A stretch of 64,000 bases of DNA from Vibrio sp. S9_S30 (GTDB lineage Bacteria > Pseudomonadota > Gammaproteobacteria > Enterobacterales > Vibrionaceae), in contig NZ_JAAUWT010000002.1 of NCBI RefSeq assembly GCF_014694455.1, positions 124,001 to 188,000 on the forward strand. Reading direction: 5' to 3'. Under the pieces are notes generated by a model. It was not told the origin of the DNA. It worked only from the letters and a program-made list of their open reading frames with translations, and did not search any database. This document shows positions 57,478-64,000 of this stretch, one piece after another. Made by a program: the position numbers and the translations under genes. Each line of letters starts with the position of its first letter. Position 1 is the stretch's first letter.

Positions 57478-57963
57478 TTAGCGCAAATTGCTCTTCATAA
57501 CGCGAGCTTTATCGCGAGCCCAATCTTTTTCTTTTATATCAGTACGCTTATCGTGCAGTTTCTTACCCTTAGCGACCCCTACTTTTAATTTGACCCAAGA
57601 ACGGGACCAATACATAGCGGTGGCAACTAAGGTCATACCTTCGCGGTTTATTCTGCCAAATAGGTTGTCGATTTCACGACGAGACATCAGCAGCTTACGC
57701 ACGCGAGTAGGGTTTGCAACGGTATGAGTACAGGCTTGTTGTAGCGGGGTGATAGTCACGCCACTAATAAATGCCTCACCATCGCGGATATATACATAGC
57801 TTTCGGCGATATTGGCTTTGCCTTGACGCAGAGATTTAACTTCCCATCCCTGAAGTTCTAGACCAGCTTCGATTTCGTCGTCGATGAAATATTCGTGGCG
57901 AGCTCGTTTGTTTTGAGCAATGGTATTGCTACCTGCTTTGGGTTTTGAATTTTTCTTTGCCAT
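57478..57963 (-). CDS. smpB: SsrA-binding protein SmpB
   Basis: 161 residues. Binds tmRNA and delivers it to stalled ribosomes. Family blocks: [46 protein letters not shown] and the basic tail [17 protein letters not shown] (short parts). Located 70 bases upstream of ssrA on the same strand, the usual order in vibrios. Divergent from ratA. Confidence 0.97.
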   Translation of the reverse strand: MAKKNSKPKAGSNTIAQNKRARHEYFIDDEIEAGLELQGWEVKSLRQGKANIAESYVYIRDGEAFISGVTITPLQQACTHTVANPTRVRKLLMSRREIDNLFGRINREGMTLVATAMYWSRSWVKLKVGVAKGKKLHDKRTDIKEKDWARDKARVMKSNLR

Positions 57964-58218
57964 AAGACCCGCATTATATACCCAAGTCCTCTAAAGATGC
58001 TAGGTGCATAGGTCATTGCAGATTGTTTTTTAAACGAAAACCTCATGAATAAAATGGGGTGGATAATGTGCTTAAATAAGTGAGTCTTTGTCGTTTATTA
58101 GCCTAGTAGCCAGTGTGTTGTATGGATCTGATTCAAGAAAACTTTCATAGGTGGATGACGTGAAGTAACATAAGAGTACGTTTCCTCCGTTTTAATGTTT
58201 TGTTTAAGTGAATCCGAT

Positions 58219-58650
58219 ATGCCGCAAGTAACCCGCAGCGCCCTCGTGCCGTATAGCGCTGAACAGATGTATAGCCTAGTCAATGATGTAGCCAGCTACC
58301 CCAGTTTTTTACCGGGTTGTTCTGGTTCTCGAATTCTTGAAAATTCTGAATCGAGCATGGTGGCATCCGTCGATGTATCGAAAGCGGGCATCAGCAAAAC
58401 GTTTACGACGGCCAATCAGCTTGAAGAAGGGCGAAAAATTTTGATGCAGTTGGTGGATGGTCCATTTAAACAGCTTCAAGGTGGGTGGGAATTTACGCCG
58501 CTGGATGAAACAGCATGTAAGGTTGAGTTGAAATTAGAATTTGAATTCACCAGTAAGCTTGTTGAAATGGCGTTTGGTAAGGTTTTTAATGAGCTTACTA
58601 GTAATATGGTGAATGCTTTTACGCAGCGCGCTAAGCAGGTATACGTGTAA
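58219..58650 (+). CDS. ratA: RatA-family START-domain protein (ubiquinone-binding/ribosome-association toxin)
   Basis: 144 residues. START/coenzyme-Q-binding fold: MPQVTRSALVPYSAEQMYSLVNDV start with SYPSFLPGCSGS and VDGPFKQLQGGWEF (short parts). Called RatA (YfjG) in E. coli, reported to hinder 70S assembly, and related to Coq10. ATG 58219 is the family start; the frame extends to 58195 without support. It is followed with no gap by ratB. Confidence 0.92.
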   Translation: MPQVTRSALVPYSAEQMYSLVNDVASYPSFLPGCSGSRILENSESSMVASVDVSKAGISKTFTTANQLEEGRKILMQLVDGPFKQLQGGWEFTPLDETACKVELKLEFEFTSKLVEMAFGKVFNELTSNMVNAFTQRAKQVYV

Positions 58651-58971
58651 ATGAGTAGTGTACCCAGCATGATTCACGTAGAAGTGGTTTATGCGTTGCC
58701 GCAAGAGCAGCGAGTGATAACCTTAGCAGTAGAAGCTGAGATGACGGTTCAAGAAATCATTGAGCAGTCGGGGGTGTTGGATATTTACCCCGAAATCGAT
58801 TTAGCAAAAAACAAAGTCGGCATTTTTAGCCGTAATGTAAAGCTAAATGCGACGGTGCTAGACAGGGACCGTATCGAAATATACCGACCGCTTTTGGCTG
58901 ATCCTAAAGAGATTCGTCGGAAAAGAGCAGAGCAAGCTAAGAAACAAGCTGAAGCTGAAAAGGCGAAATAA
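58651..58971 (+). CDS. ratB: RnfH-family protein RatB
   Basis: 106 residues of the RnfH/ThiS-like ubiquitin-fold family (E. coli YfjF/RatB). Key region [19 protein letters not shown] and [32 protein letters not shown] (quoted in part: [15 protein letters not shown]), followed by a charged Lys/Glu/Ala tail. Its ATG is directly after the ratA TAA, so the pair is co-translated. Confidence 0.92.
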   Translation: MSSVPSMIHVEVVYALPQEQRVITLAVEAEMTVQEIIEQSGVLDIYPEIDLAKNKVGIFSRNVKLNATVLDRDRIEIYRPLLADPKEIRRKRAEQAKKQAEAEKAK

Positions 58972-59037
58972 ATCATCAGCTGAGAGCGGCACGAAATAGG
59001 CTTAATAGCGGAAATAGGTATTACGTTTGAAACAGTA

Positions 59038-59063
59038 AAGGCTCGCGATTGGCGAGCCTTTTT
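59038..59063 (+). terminator. Terminator after ratB
   Basis: AAGGCTCGC GATT GGCGAGCCTT stem followed by TTTGAT. Confidence 0.8.
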
Positions 59064-59088
59064 GATATTAGGTGAACTTAAATACGGT

Positions 59089-59448
59089 TCAGTAGACGCC
59101 TTCGAAGAAGTTTTCACTGGCGGGGAAGTCACCTTCTACTTTGACCAATCGTTCGTTGTCATCGAAACGAACAAAGAGGTTTTTCTGTATGGAGTCGTTG
59201 TGCCCTTTTGTGTGGTGATAAATGTAATACCACGTATTTGGGTAGCCATTTTCAACCAGCATTGGTGAACCTAAAACAAAACGAACTTGTTCTTTAGACA
59301 TACCAAACTTGAGTCGGTCTACCGAGTTTTGCTCAATGTAATTTCCCTGATTGATGTCGATACGATAAACCAGTTTTTCTGCAACCGAGCAGCCCGTTAA
59401 CATCACGAGCGCTAATGGTACTGCAACAATCCACTTTTTAAATTGCAT
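59089..59448 (-). CDS. bamE: Outer-membrane protein assembly factor BamE
   Basis: 119 residues with a lipoprotein signal peptide ending MLTGC. BamE/SmpA domain: [20 protein letters not shown] and [11 protein letters not shown], with [17 protein letters not shown]. Part of the BAM complex that inserts beta-barrel proteins. ATG 59448 fits the family start; the frame runs to 59502 without support. In the conserved ratAB|bamE|recN neighbourhood. Confidence 0.95.
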   Translation of the reverse strand: MQFKKWIVAVPLALVMLTGCSVAEKLVYRIDINQGNYIEQNSVDRLKFGMSKEQVRFVLGSPMLVENGYPNTWYYIYHHTKGHNDSIQKNLFVRFDDNERLVKVEGDFPASENFFEGVY

Positions 59449-59708
59449 AGGCTTTCTGTTCTTTATTACCAAGTTCAAGTTCTCGGGCGAGATGATAATC
59501 ACTCTAGAGCGAGAAGTAAAAAGTTTCTCATGCCATCCATTGGCATTCTCGAATGTTTAACACCATAAATCCGCCGTGGTGAAACCTTATGACCATAGTT
59601 ATAGCGATAAGTTGCACGGTTAAAAAGACAAACAGCGCAGGGGAGATCTGCGCTGTGAGGTGAATAACATTTTGAGAGTGGAATTACGTTTAGGAATGAA
59701 GGCTTCAC

Positions 59709-61373
59709 TTAAGCTGCAAACAAGAGTTCTTTAGCATTGGCCAGCGTGCTATCTGTTATTTGGCTGCCACCCAGCAAACGTGCTAATTCGGCCACTCGTT
59801 GGTCTTGATCTAAGCAGTGCATTTGCGTTTCTGTTTTGCCGCCTTTGGTGCTTTTGGCGACAAACAATTGTTGATGACCGCATCCAGCAACTTGCGGTAA
59901 GTGAGTTACGCAAAGTACTTGTGTAGATTCTCCAAGCTTACGCAGCATTTTTCCTACTACGGCGGCAGTAGGACCACTAATGCCAACATCAACCTCATCA
60001 AAAATCAGACTTGGGGTGTCCACTTTTTGCGCGGTGATGACTTGAATGGCCAAAGAAATACGTGAAAGCTCACCACCAGAGGCTACTTTTGCGATAGGTT
60101 GCATGGGTTGACCTGGGTTGGTTGATACTAAGAAAGTGACTTGATCGATACCAAGTGGCGACGCATTATTTTCATCACGTACCACATCGATGCAGAACTT
60201 GGCTTTTTCCATGCTGAGTTCATTCATGCTTTGGGATATAAGCTTATTGAGTTCTTTGGCGTAACGTTGTCGAGATTTATTCAGTTTTTCGGCGGTGGCT
60301 AAGAACGTCAGACGTTTTTCTTTTACTTCTGCCGCCAGTGCGTCCATTTTTTCGTCGGAACAATCCAGTGCTTCAATTTGTTTGAGTAAATCTTGGTGGT
60401 GTTGATACAGCTCACTTGGCATCACGTGGTGCTTGCGTGCCATAGACATAACTTTTGAGAAACGCTCTTCAACGTAAATCATGCGAGCAGGATCCACATC
60501 GATACCATCAAGGTAATGGCGCAGCTCACTGTTTGCTTCTTCCAGCTGAATCATGGCTTCCGAAATCATATCGGGTAAGCTTGACAGTTTGGAGTCTAAC
60601 TCAGCAAGCTGAAGCAACGAGTGGCTAACCGTTTGAAGAATACCTAGAGCATTCACGTCCTCACCTTCATAAATCAGCTCTATGGCTTGTTGGCAGGTGG
60701 ATGCCAATTCACCGCTGTTAGCCAAGCGTTTATGTTCTTGCTCTAGTTCTGCAAATTCTTCTTCACCAATGGCGAGATCGTTGAGTTCTTTGATTTGATA
60801 TTCAAGAAGCTGCTTCTGAGCGAGGTTCTCTTGGCTGTTTTGCATCAGTTGTTTGAGGTGATTGTCTGACTGGCGCCAAGTTTGGTAGTAGCTTTTGGTT
60901 TTATTCAGTAAGTTCACGTGGCCGGCGTACTGATCCAGCATAGAAAGCTGGTAGTCATTCTTCATCAACTGGTGATGGGCGTGCTGGCCGTGAATATTAA
61001 TGAGGAGCTGCCCAAGCGCTTTAAGCTGCGAAGCTGGCACTGGGCTGCCGTTAATGAAGGCTCTTGAACGGCCTTCTTTCGTAATAACGCGTCTTAGAAT
61101 GCATTCGCAGCCATCCATCAAATCGTTATCTTCTAGCCAACGCGTTGCGTTGATATTGTTGTCCAGTAAGAACGAGGCAGAGATGTCTGTTTTTTCTTCG
61201 CCTTGACGAACAGAGCTTGCTTCGGCGCGATCCCCCAAACATAAGCCCAGAGCATCAATAGCAATGGATTTACCTGCACCTGTCTCGCCGGTTATGGTTG
61301 TCATGCCTTTGGCAAGTTCTAGCTGTAAAGACTTCACAATCGCAAAATTATTAACACTTAGATGAGCCAGCAT
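59709..61373 (-). CDS. recN: DNA repair protein RecN
   Basis: 554 residues, SMC-like. Walker [17 protein letters not shown] (about residues 29-36), long coiled coils about residues 150-350, signature [14 protein letters not shown], and Walker [13 protein letters not shown]. Acts early in double-strand break repair with RecA. Regulated by the SOS response here: three LexA-type boxes lie between 61384 and 61439, directly upstream of ATG 61373. Confidence 0.97.
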   Translation of the reverse strand: MLAHLSVNNFAIVKSLQLELAKGMTTITGETGAGKSIAIDALGLCLGDRAEASSVRQGEEKTDISASFLLDNNINATRWLEDNDLMDGCECILRRVITKEGRSRAFINGSPVPASQLKALGQLLINIHGQHAHHQLMKNDYQLSMLDQYAGHVNLLNKTKSYYQTWRQSDNHLKQLMQNSQENLAQKQLLEYQIKELNDLAIGEEEFAELEQEHKRLANSGELASTCQQAIELIYEGEDVNALGILQTVSHSLLQLAELDSKLSSLPDMISEAMIQLEEANSELRHYLDGIDVDPARMIYVEERFSKVMSMARKHHVMPSELYQHHQDLLKQIEALDCSDEKMDALAAEVKEKRLTFLATAEKLNKSRQRYAKELNKLISQSMNELSMEKAKFCIDVVRDENNASPLGIDQVTFLVSTNPGQPMQPIAKVASGGELSRISLAIQVITAQKVDTPSLIFDEVDVGISGPTAAVVGKMLRKLGESTQVLCVTHLPQVAGCGHQQLFVAKSTKGGKTETQMHCLDQDQRVAELARLLGGSQITDSTLANAKELLFAA

Positions 61374-61383
61374 TTTTATTTAC

Positions 61384-61439
61384 CTGTATAACTGAACAAT
61401 ACTGTATGTAAAATCAGTATATACTGTTTCTTTATACAG
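61384..61439 (-). promoter_or_regulatory. LexA (SOS) box cluster of recN
   Basis: CTGTTTCTTTATACAG at 61424-61439 is a full CTGT-N8-ACAG match. CTGTATGTAAAATCAG (61402-61417) and CTGTATAACTGAACAA (61384-61399) are near matches. Multiple boxes agree with the tight SOS control of recN in E. coli. Confidence 0.85.
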
Positions 61440-61501
61440 TAAAGTTGGGCAGGTGATTTTTTTTGTTAAGTCGATTTTTTTGTGAGCGTTATCTAAGTCT
61501 A

Positions 61502-62386
61502 TTAGAACAGTTTGCTAGACCACCCCAGTTTATTTCTTAGCACGTGGTAGTAACTGTAGTCTTCTGGGTGAATCAGTTTGAGGACATTCGGGCTTTGATA
61601 AATATGGACTTCATCCCCGGGGGAGACGGGCAATGAAATTTGTCCATCACAACTTATCTCTTGGGTGCCACGATTATCCGGTGAAACAAGCAATTTGATG
61701 CGACGATCGCCATCGACTACTAATGGGCGGCTAGAAAGCGTGTGCGGGAACATGGGCACTAAGGAAATGGCGTTCAAGCTTGGTGACAAAATAGGCCCGC
61801 CACCAGAAAGCGAATACGCAGTAGAGCCTGTTGGGGTGGACACGATCAATCCGTCTGATCGTTGCGAGAAAGCAAATCGATCGTTAATGTACACTTCGAA
61901 CTCAATCATGTGTGCGATCTGCCCTGGGTGCAGTACCGCTTCGTTAAGGGCGGCATTATGGCTTTTTACTTGTCCGTGCCTGTGCACTTCCGCTTCCAGT
62001 AGGAATCGGTTTTCCTCTAAGTATTCGCCGATAAGCACTTTCGAGAGGGCTTTTTCAAACTCCTCTGGATTGAGATCGGTGAGAAACCCAAGGTTGCCAC
62101 GGTTAACGCCAATAACGGAAATGTCGAACCGAGACAAGACTCTGGCTGCACCAAGCATATTGCCATCGCCACCAACAACAATGGCGAGATCCGCTTTTTT
62201 GCCTATGTCCACTAAACTGGTGAAATGCGATCGGTCTATGTCGATCAGGATATCTTGTAACCGATCATCAATGACGACGGAATAGCCTTCTTTAATGAGC
62301 CAATGGTACAACTCTTTGTGAGTTTGAATGGCTTTGCTGTCGCGGGGTTTGCCTATAATTGCGATCACTTCAAAAGGCTTTGGCAT
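61502..62386 (-). CDS. nadK: NAD kinase
   Basis: 294 residues. Phosphorylates NAD to NADP. The GGDG motif is in [14 protein letters not shown], the NE/D motif is LNEAVLHPG, and [23 protein letters not shown] is the conserved Gly-rich block (quoted in part). ATG 62386 ([16 protein letters not shown]) is the family start; the frame reaches 62497 without support. Divergent from grpE, as is standard. Confidence 0.97.
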   Translation of the reverse strand: MPKPFEVIAIIGKPRDSKAIQTHKELYHWLIKEGYSVVIDDRLQDILIDIDRSHFTSLVDIGKKADLAIVVGGDGNMLGAARVLSRFDISVIGVNRGNLGFLTDLNPEEFEKALSKVLIGEYLEENRFLLEAEVHRHGQVKSHNAALNEAVLHPGQIAHMIEFEVYINDRFAFSQRSDGLIVSTPTGSTAYSLSGGGPILSPSLNAISLVPMFPHTLSSRPLVVDGDRRIKLLVSPDNRGTQEISCDGQISLPVSPGDEVHIYQSPNVLKLIHPEDYSYYHVLRNKLGWSSKLF

Positions 62387-62416
62387 AGAGAAAATCCGTT
62401 GTCTGAGGTTATTGTG

Positions 62417-62445
62417 CTTGAAACGCAAATCTTCATCCCCATAAT
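62417..62445 (+). promoter_or_regulatory. Sigma-32 (heat-shock) promoter of grpE
   Basis: CTTGAAA (62417-62423), 13-base spacer, CCCCATAAT (62437-62445): a near-perfect sigma-32 consensus, about 95 bases upstream of the grpE ATG. Confidence 0.9.
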
Positions 62446-62538
62446 AAAGGCAAGTTGAAGAACTATGCGAGGTTTTTTGTCTCAAAATTGTGAGCATATT
62501 ATCGCATAAGTAGTTGAATTCTGAATTCTGGAGATATC

Positions 62539-63138
62539 ATGAGCAACGAAGAAAACAAGATTAACGAAGAAGAGCTAAAGCAACAGGAAACGGCAGAAGA
62601 AGTTGATGCGGTAGGTTCTGACGCGGATATCGATTGGAACGAAGAATCGGTTCAAGATGAAACTGAAGCAAAAATCGCTCAACTTGAAGCAGCTTTGCTT
62701 TCAAGTGAAGCTAAAGTGAAAGAGCAGCAAGAATCGGTACTTCGTGCAAAAGCGGACGTTGAAAATATGCGTCGTCGCAGTGAACAGGAAATCGATAAAG
62801 CTCGTAAGTATGCGCTAAACAAATTTTCTGAAGAATTGCTTCCAGTTATCGATAACTTGGAGCGTGCTATTCAGGCAGCCGATGCAGAAAATGAAGTGAT
62901 TAAGCCATTCCTTGAAGGGGTCGAACTCACACACAAAACGTTTGTGGATGTGGTATCTAAGTTTGGTCTTAAAGAGATCAACCCTGAAGGTGAGGCGTTC
63001 AACCCTGAATACCATCAGGCTATGTCGATTCAGGAAAGTCCAGACCACGAATCGAACAGCGTGATGCTGGTGATGCAGAAAGGTTATGAGTTAAATGGTC
63101 GAGTCATTCGCCCTGCTATGGTGATGGTGGCGAAGTAA
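62539..63138 (+). CDS. grpE: Nucleotide exchange factor GrpE
   Basis: 199 residues. Releases ADP from DnaK. Acidic disordered N-terminus, a long coiled coil (residues about 50-110 with [20 protein letters not shown], quoted in part: [13 protein letters not shown]), [12 protein letters not shown], and the C-terminal beta domain ending [19 protein letters not shown] (short part). The ATG at 62539 follows TGGAGATATC. Confidence 0.98.
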   Translation: MSNEENKINEEELKQQETAEEVDAVGSDADIDWNEESVQDETEAKIAQLEAALLSSEAKVKEQQESVLRAKADVENMRRRSEQEIDKARKYALNKFSEELLPVIDNLERAIQAADAENEVIKPFLEGVELTHKTFVDVVSKFGLKEINPEGEAFNPEYHQAMSIQESPDHESNSVMLVMQKGYELNGRVIRPAMVMVAK

Positions 63139-63172
63139 TTCGCAGTTATTACAGTAGAAACCCGTTCAGAAG

Positions 63173-63202
63173 AAGCCCACCTATTTTAGGTGGGCTTTTT
63201 TG
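63173..63202 (+). terminator. Terminator after grpE
   Basis: AAGCCCACCT / AGGTGGGCTT stem, followed by T-rich TTTTTGTT. Also lies at the 3' end of the convergent pilin gene. Confidence 0.85.
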
Positions 63203-63619
63203 TTACCAACACATCGCAGGGGTATTGGTCCCATATGCTTTGATTGTGAGTGTGCCACAGGAATCACTGTTTTGACCTTTATCGGGTTTTGGGGTCGCGG
63301 TGATGGTGTAAACCGACGCTGATGTGATCGCAAAGGCATACCTATCCGCTGAGGTATCGCAAATGGTGCAAGTCGAGCCAGAGACTAGGTTGCTCCAAGA
63401 ATAACCATTGTTGTACGTCTGCTCCATGGTCAGTTGGATACGAATCATATCCGCCATGGCTTGCTTGCGATGCCCTTTGTACACGTAGTCGTTTAACGAG
63501 GGGTAAACCACCGCGGCGAATATGGCAATGATAGATACCGCAATCAGAACTTCGAGCAAGGTCATTCCTTTTGATGTGATCTTGCGTTTATTGCAGCTAT
63601 TTTTTCGAATCATTTCCAT
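63203..63619 (-). CDS. Type IV minor pilin, PilE-like
   Basis: 138 residues. Prepilin peptidase site SKG|MTLLEVLIAVSII, with Glu at mature position 5, then a globular domain with four Cys (TCTICDT, DSCGT, AMCW). ATG 63619 follows AAGGAAG; ATG 63613 is the alternative. PilE-type minor pilins act with FimT/PilV/PilW/PilX to initiate type IV pili. It is divergent from a FimT-like gene, suggesting a minor-pilin locus that continues beyond the window. Confidence 0.85.
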   Translation of the reverse strand: MEMIRKNSCNKRKITSKGMTLLEVLIAVSIIAIFAAVVYPSLNDYVYKGHRKQAMADMIRIQLTMEQTYNNGYSWSNLVSGSTCTICDTSADRYAFAITSASVYTITATPKPDKGQNSDSCGTLTIKAYGTNTPAMCW

Positions 63620-63715
63620 ATCTTCCTTCATTTTCGCAGCGCTATTCTTCGTTGGTGCTAGCATCTCCGCAAGTGAATTTAGATGCATAAATGAAGTTTC
63701 AGAGGAATTTGGAAG

Positions 63716-64000
63716 ATGGCTCGCGGCTTTACACTCATTGAGCTTTTGATCACTCTGGCTCTGCTGTCTATTTTGCTTGGTGCCTTTGCCCCAAGCTATA
63801 AATCACTGACCGATGGCAACCGAATTACCCGCTTATCCAATGAACTTCAAGCTTTCTTGATTGAAGCGCGATCAGAAGCGGTGATGAGAAACCAAGACCT
63901 CTGGGTTCATGTGACCGTTTCCGGTGCGTCCAAAAATGGTGATTGGACCATTGATTTACGTGAAACGAACGCGGTATCTGGTGCTCTCGTTCAGTCGATA
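63716..64000 (+). CDS. FimT/GspH-type pseudopilin, partial (cut by window end)
   Basis: 95 codons visible with no stop. N-terminus MARG|FTLIELLITLALLSILLG is a classic prepilin peptidase site (cleavage after Gly, Phe methylated) and transmembrane helix. The continuation SYKSLTDGNRITRLSNELQAFLIEARSEAVMRNQ is typical of FimT (quoted in part: LIEARSEAVMRNQ). Ribosome-binding site AGAGGAA lies upstream. The start at 63716 gives the short, polar leader peptide expected of pseudopilins. Confidence 0.88.
   Translation, partial: MARGFTLIELLITLALLSILLGAFAPSYKSLTDGNRITRLSNELQAFLIEARSEAVMRNQDLWVHVTVSGASKNGDWTIDLRETNAVSGALVQSI

Noticed and set aside
57217..57588. 123-codon plus-strand frame over 57217-57588
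   Set aside because: It lies antisense to ssrA and smpB and shows no ribosome-binding site.

Overview
The window looks like chromosome 1 of a Vibrio-type gammaproteobacterium (Vibrionaceae). The evidence is the gene order lolB/ispE/prs/pth/ychF beside a very large tRNA-Leu/Gln/Met array, hemA-prfA-prmC-sirB2-sirB1-kdsA on the other side, a nutA-type lipoprotein 5'-nucleotidase, smpB-ssrA, ratA-ratB-bamE and recN-nadK|grpE, together with a tmRNA tag reading ANDENYALAA. The species cannot be fixed from the sequence alone.

Layout. (1) 1-1769: the edge of a toxin/immunity-like locus, with two tandem paralogous small membrane proteins downstream of a frameshifted glycine-zipper protein. (2) 1969-12741: a tightly packed minus-strand operon. 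It starts with a DeoR/LacI hybrid regulator, followed by a sugar-type ABC importer (binding protein, two permeases, ATPase) and enzymes: crotonase, SDR, mutarotase-like protein, class III CoA-transferase, plus a leaderless binding-protein-like gene. It looks like a catabolic cluster for an unknown sugar-like substrate that enters CoA chemistry. (3) ubiF and a lactonase, then 15 tRNA genes (7 Leu-TAG, 5 Gln-TTG, 3 Met-CAT) behind a stable-RNA promoter. (4) 17.7-35.4 kb: housekeeping core (ychF, pth, prs, ispE, lolB | hemA, prfA, prmC, sirB2, sirB1, kdsA, nutA, ybaK, tRNA-Pro, smrA, rluF, traB-like, thiD). (5) 36.9-44.05 kb: an A+T-rich type VI secretion cargo module: PAAR protein, DUF4123 chaperone, 1182-residue candidate effector, two near-identical periplasmic Sel1-repeat proteins and a small lipoprotein. 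(6) 44.1-49.2 kb: a yjfIJKLMC-like operon (DUF2170, PspA/IM30, DUF2491, DUF350, DUF1190, glutathionylspermidine-synthase-like) with an inserted TVGYGD potassium channel. (7) 49.5-57 kb: a lipoate-ligase-like gene, a 1107-residue Ig-repeat lipoprotein bracketed by a duplicated piece of the ligase gene, a secreted metallo-beta-lactamase-fold enzyme divergent from a LysR regulator, and an orphan gene next to the 3' end of ssrA. (8) 57-64 kb: core genes ssrA, smpB, ratA, ratB, bamE, recN (LexA boxes), nadK, grpE (sigma-32 promoter), then divergent type IV pilin genes, the last one cut by the window end.

The best candidates for undescribed biology are the PAAR-linked 1182-residue protein with its duplicated Sel1 partners, the CoA-transferase/sugar-ABC operon with its three-part regulator, and the frameshifted toxin with tandem immunity-like proteins. 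All function calls come from reading motifs by eye; no database search was run.
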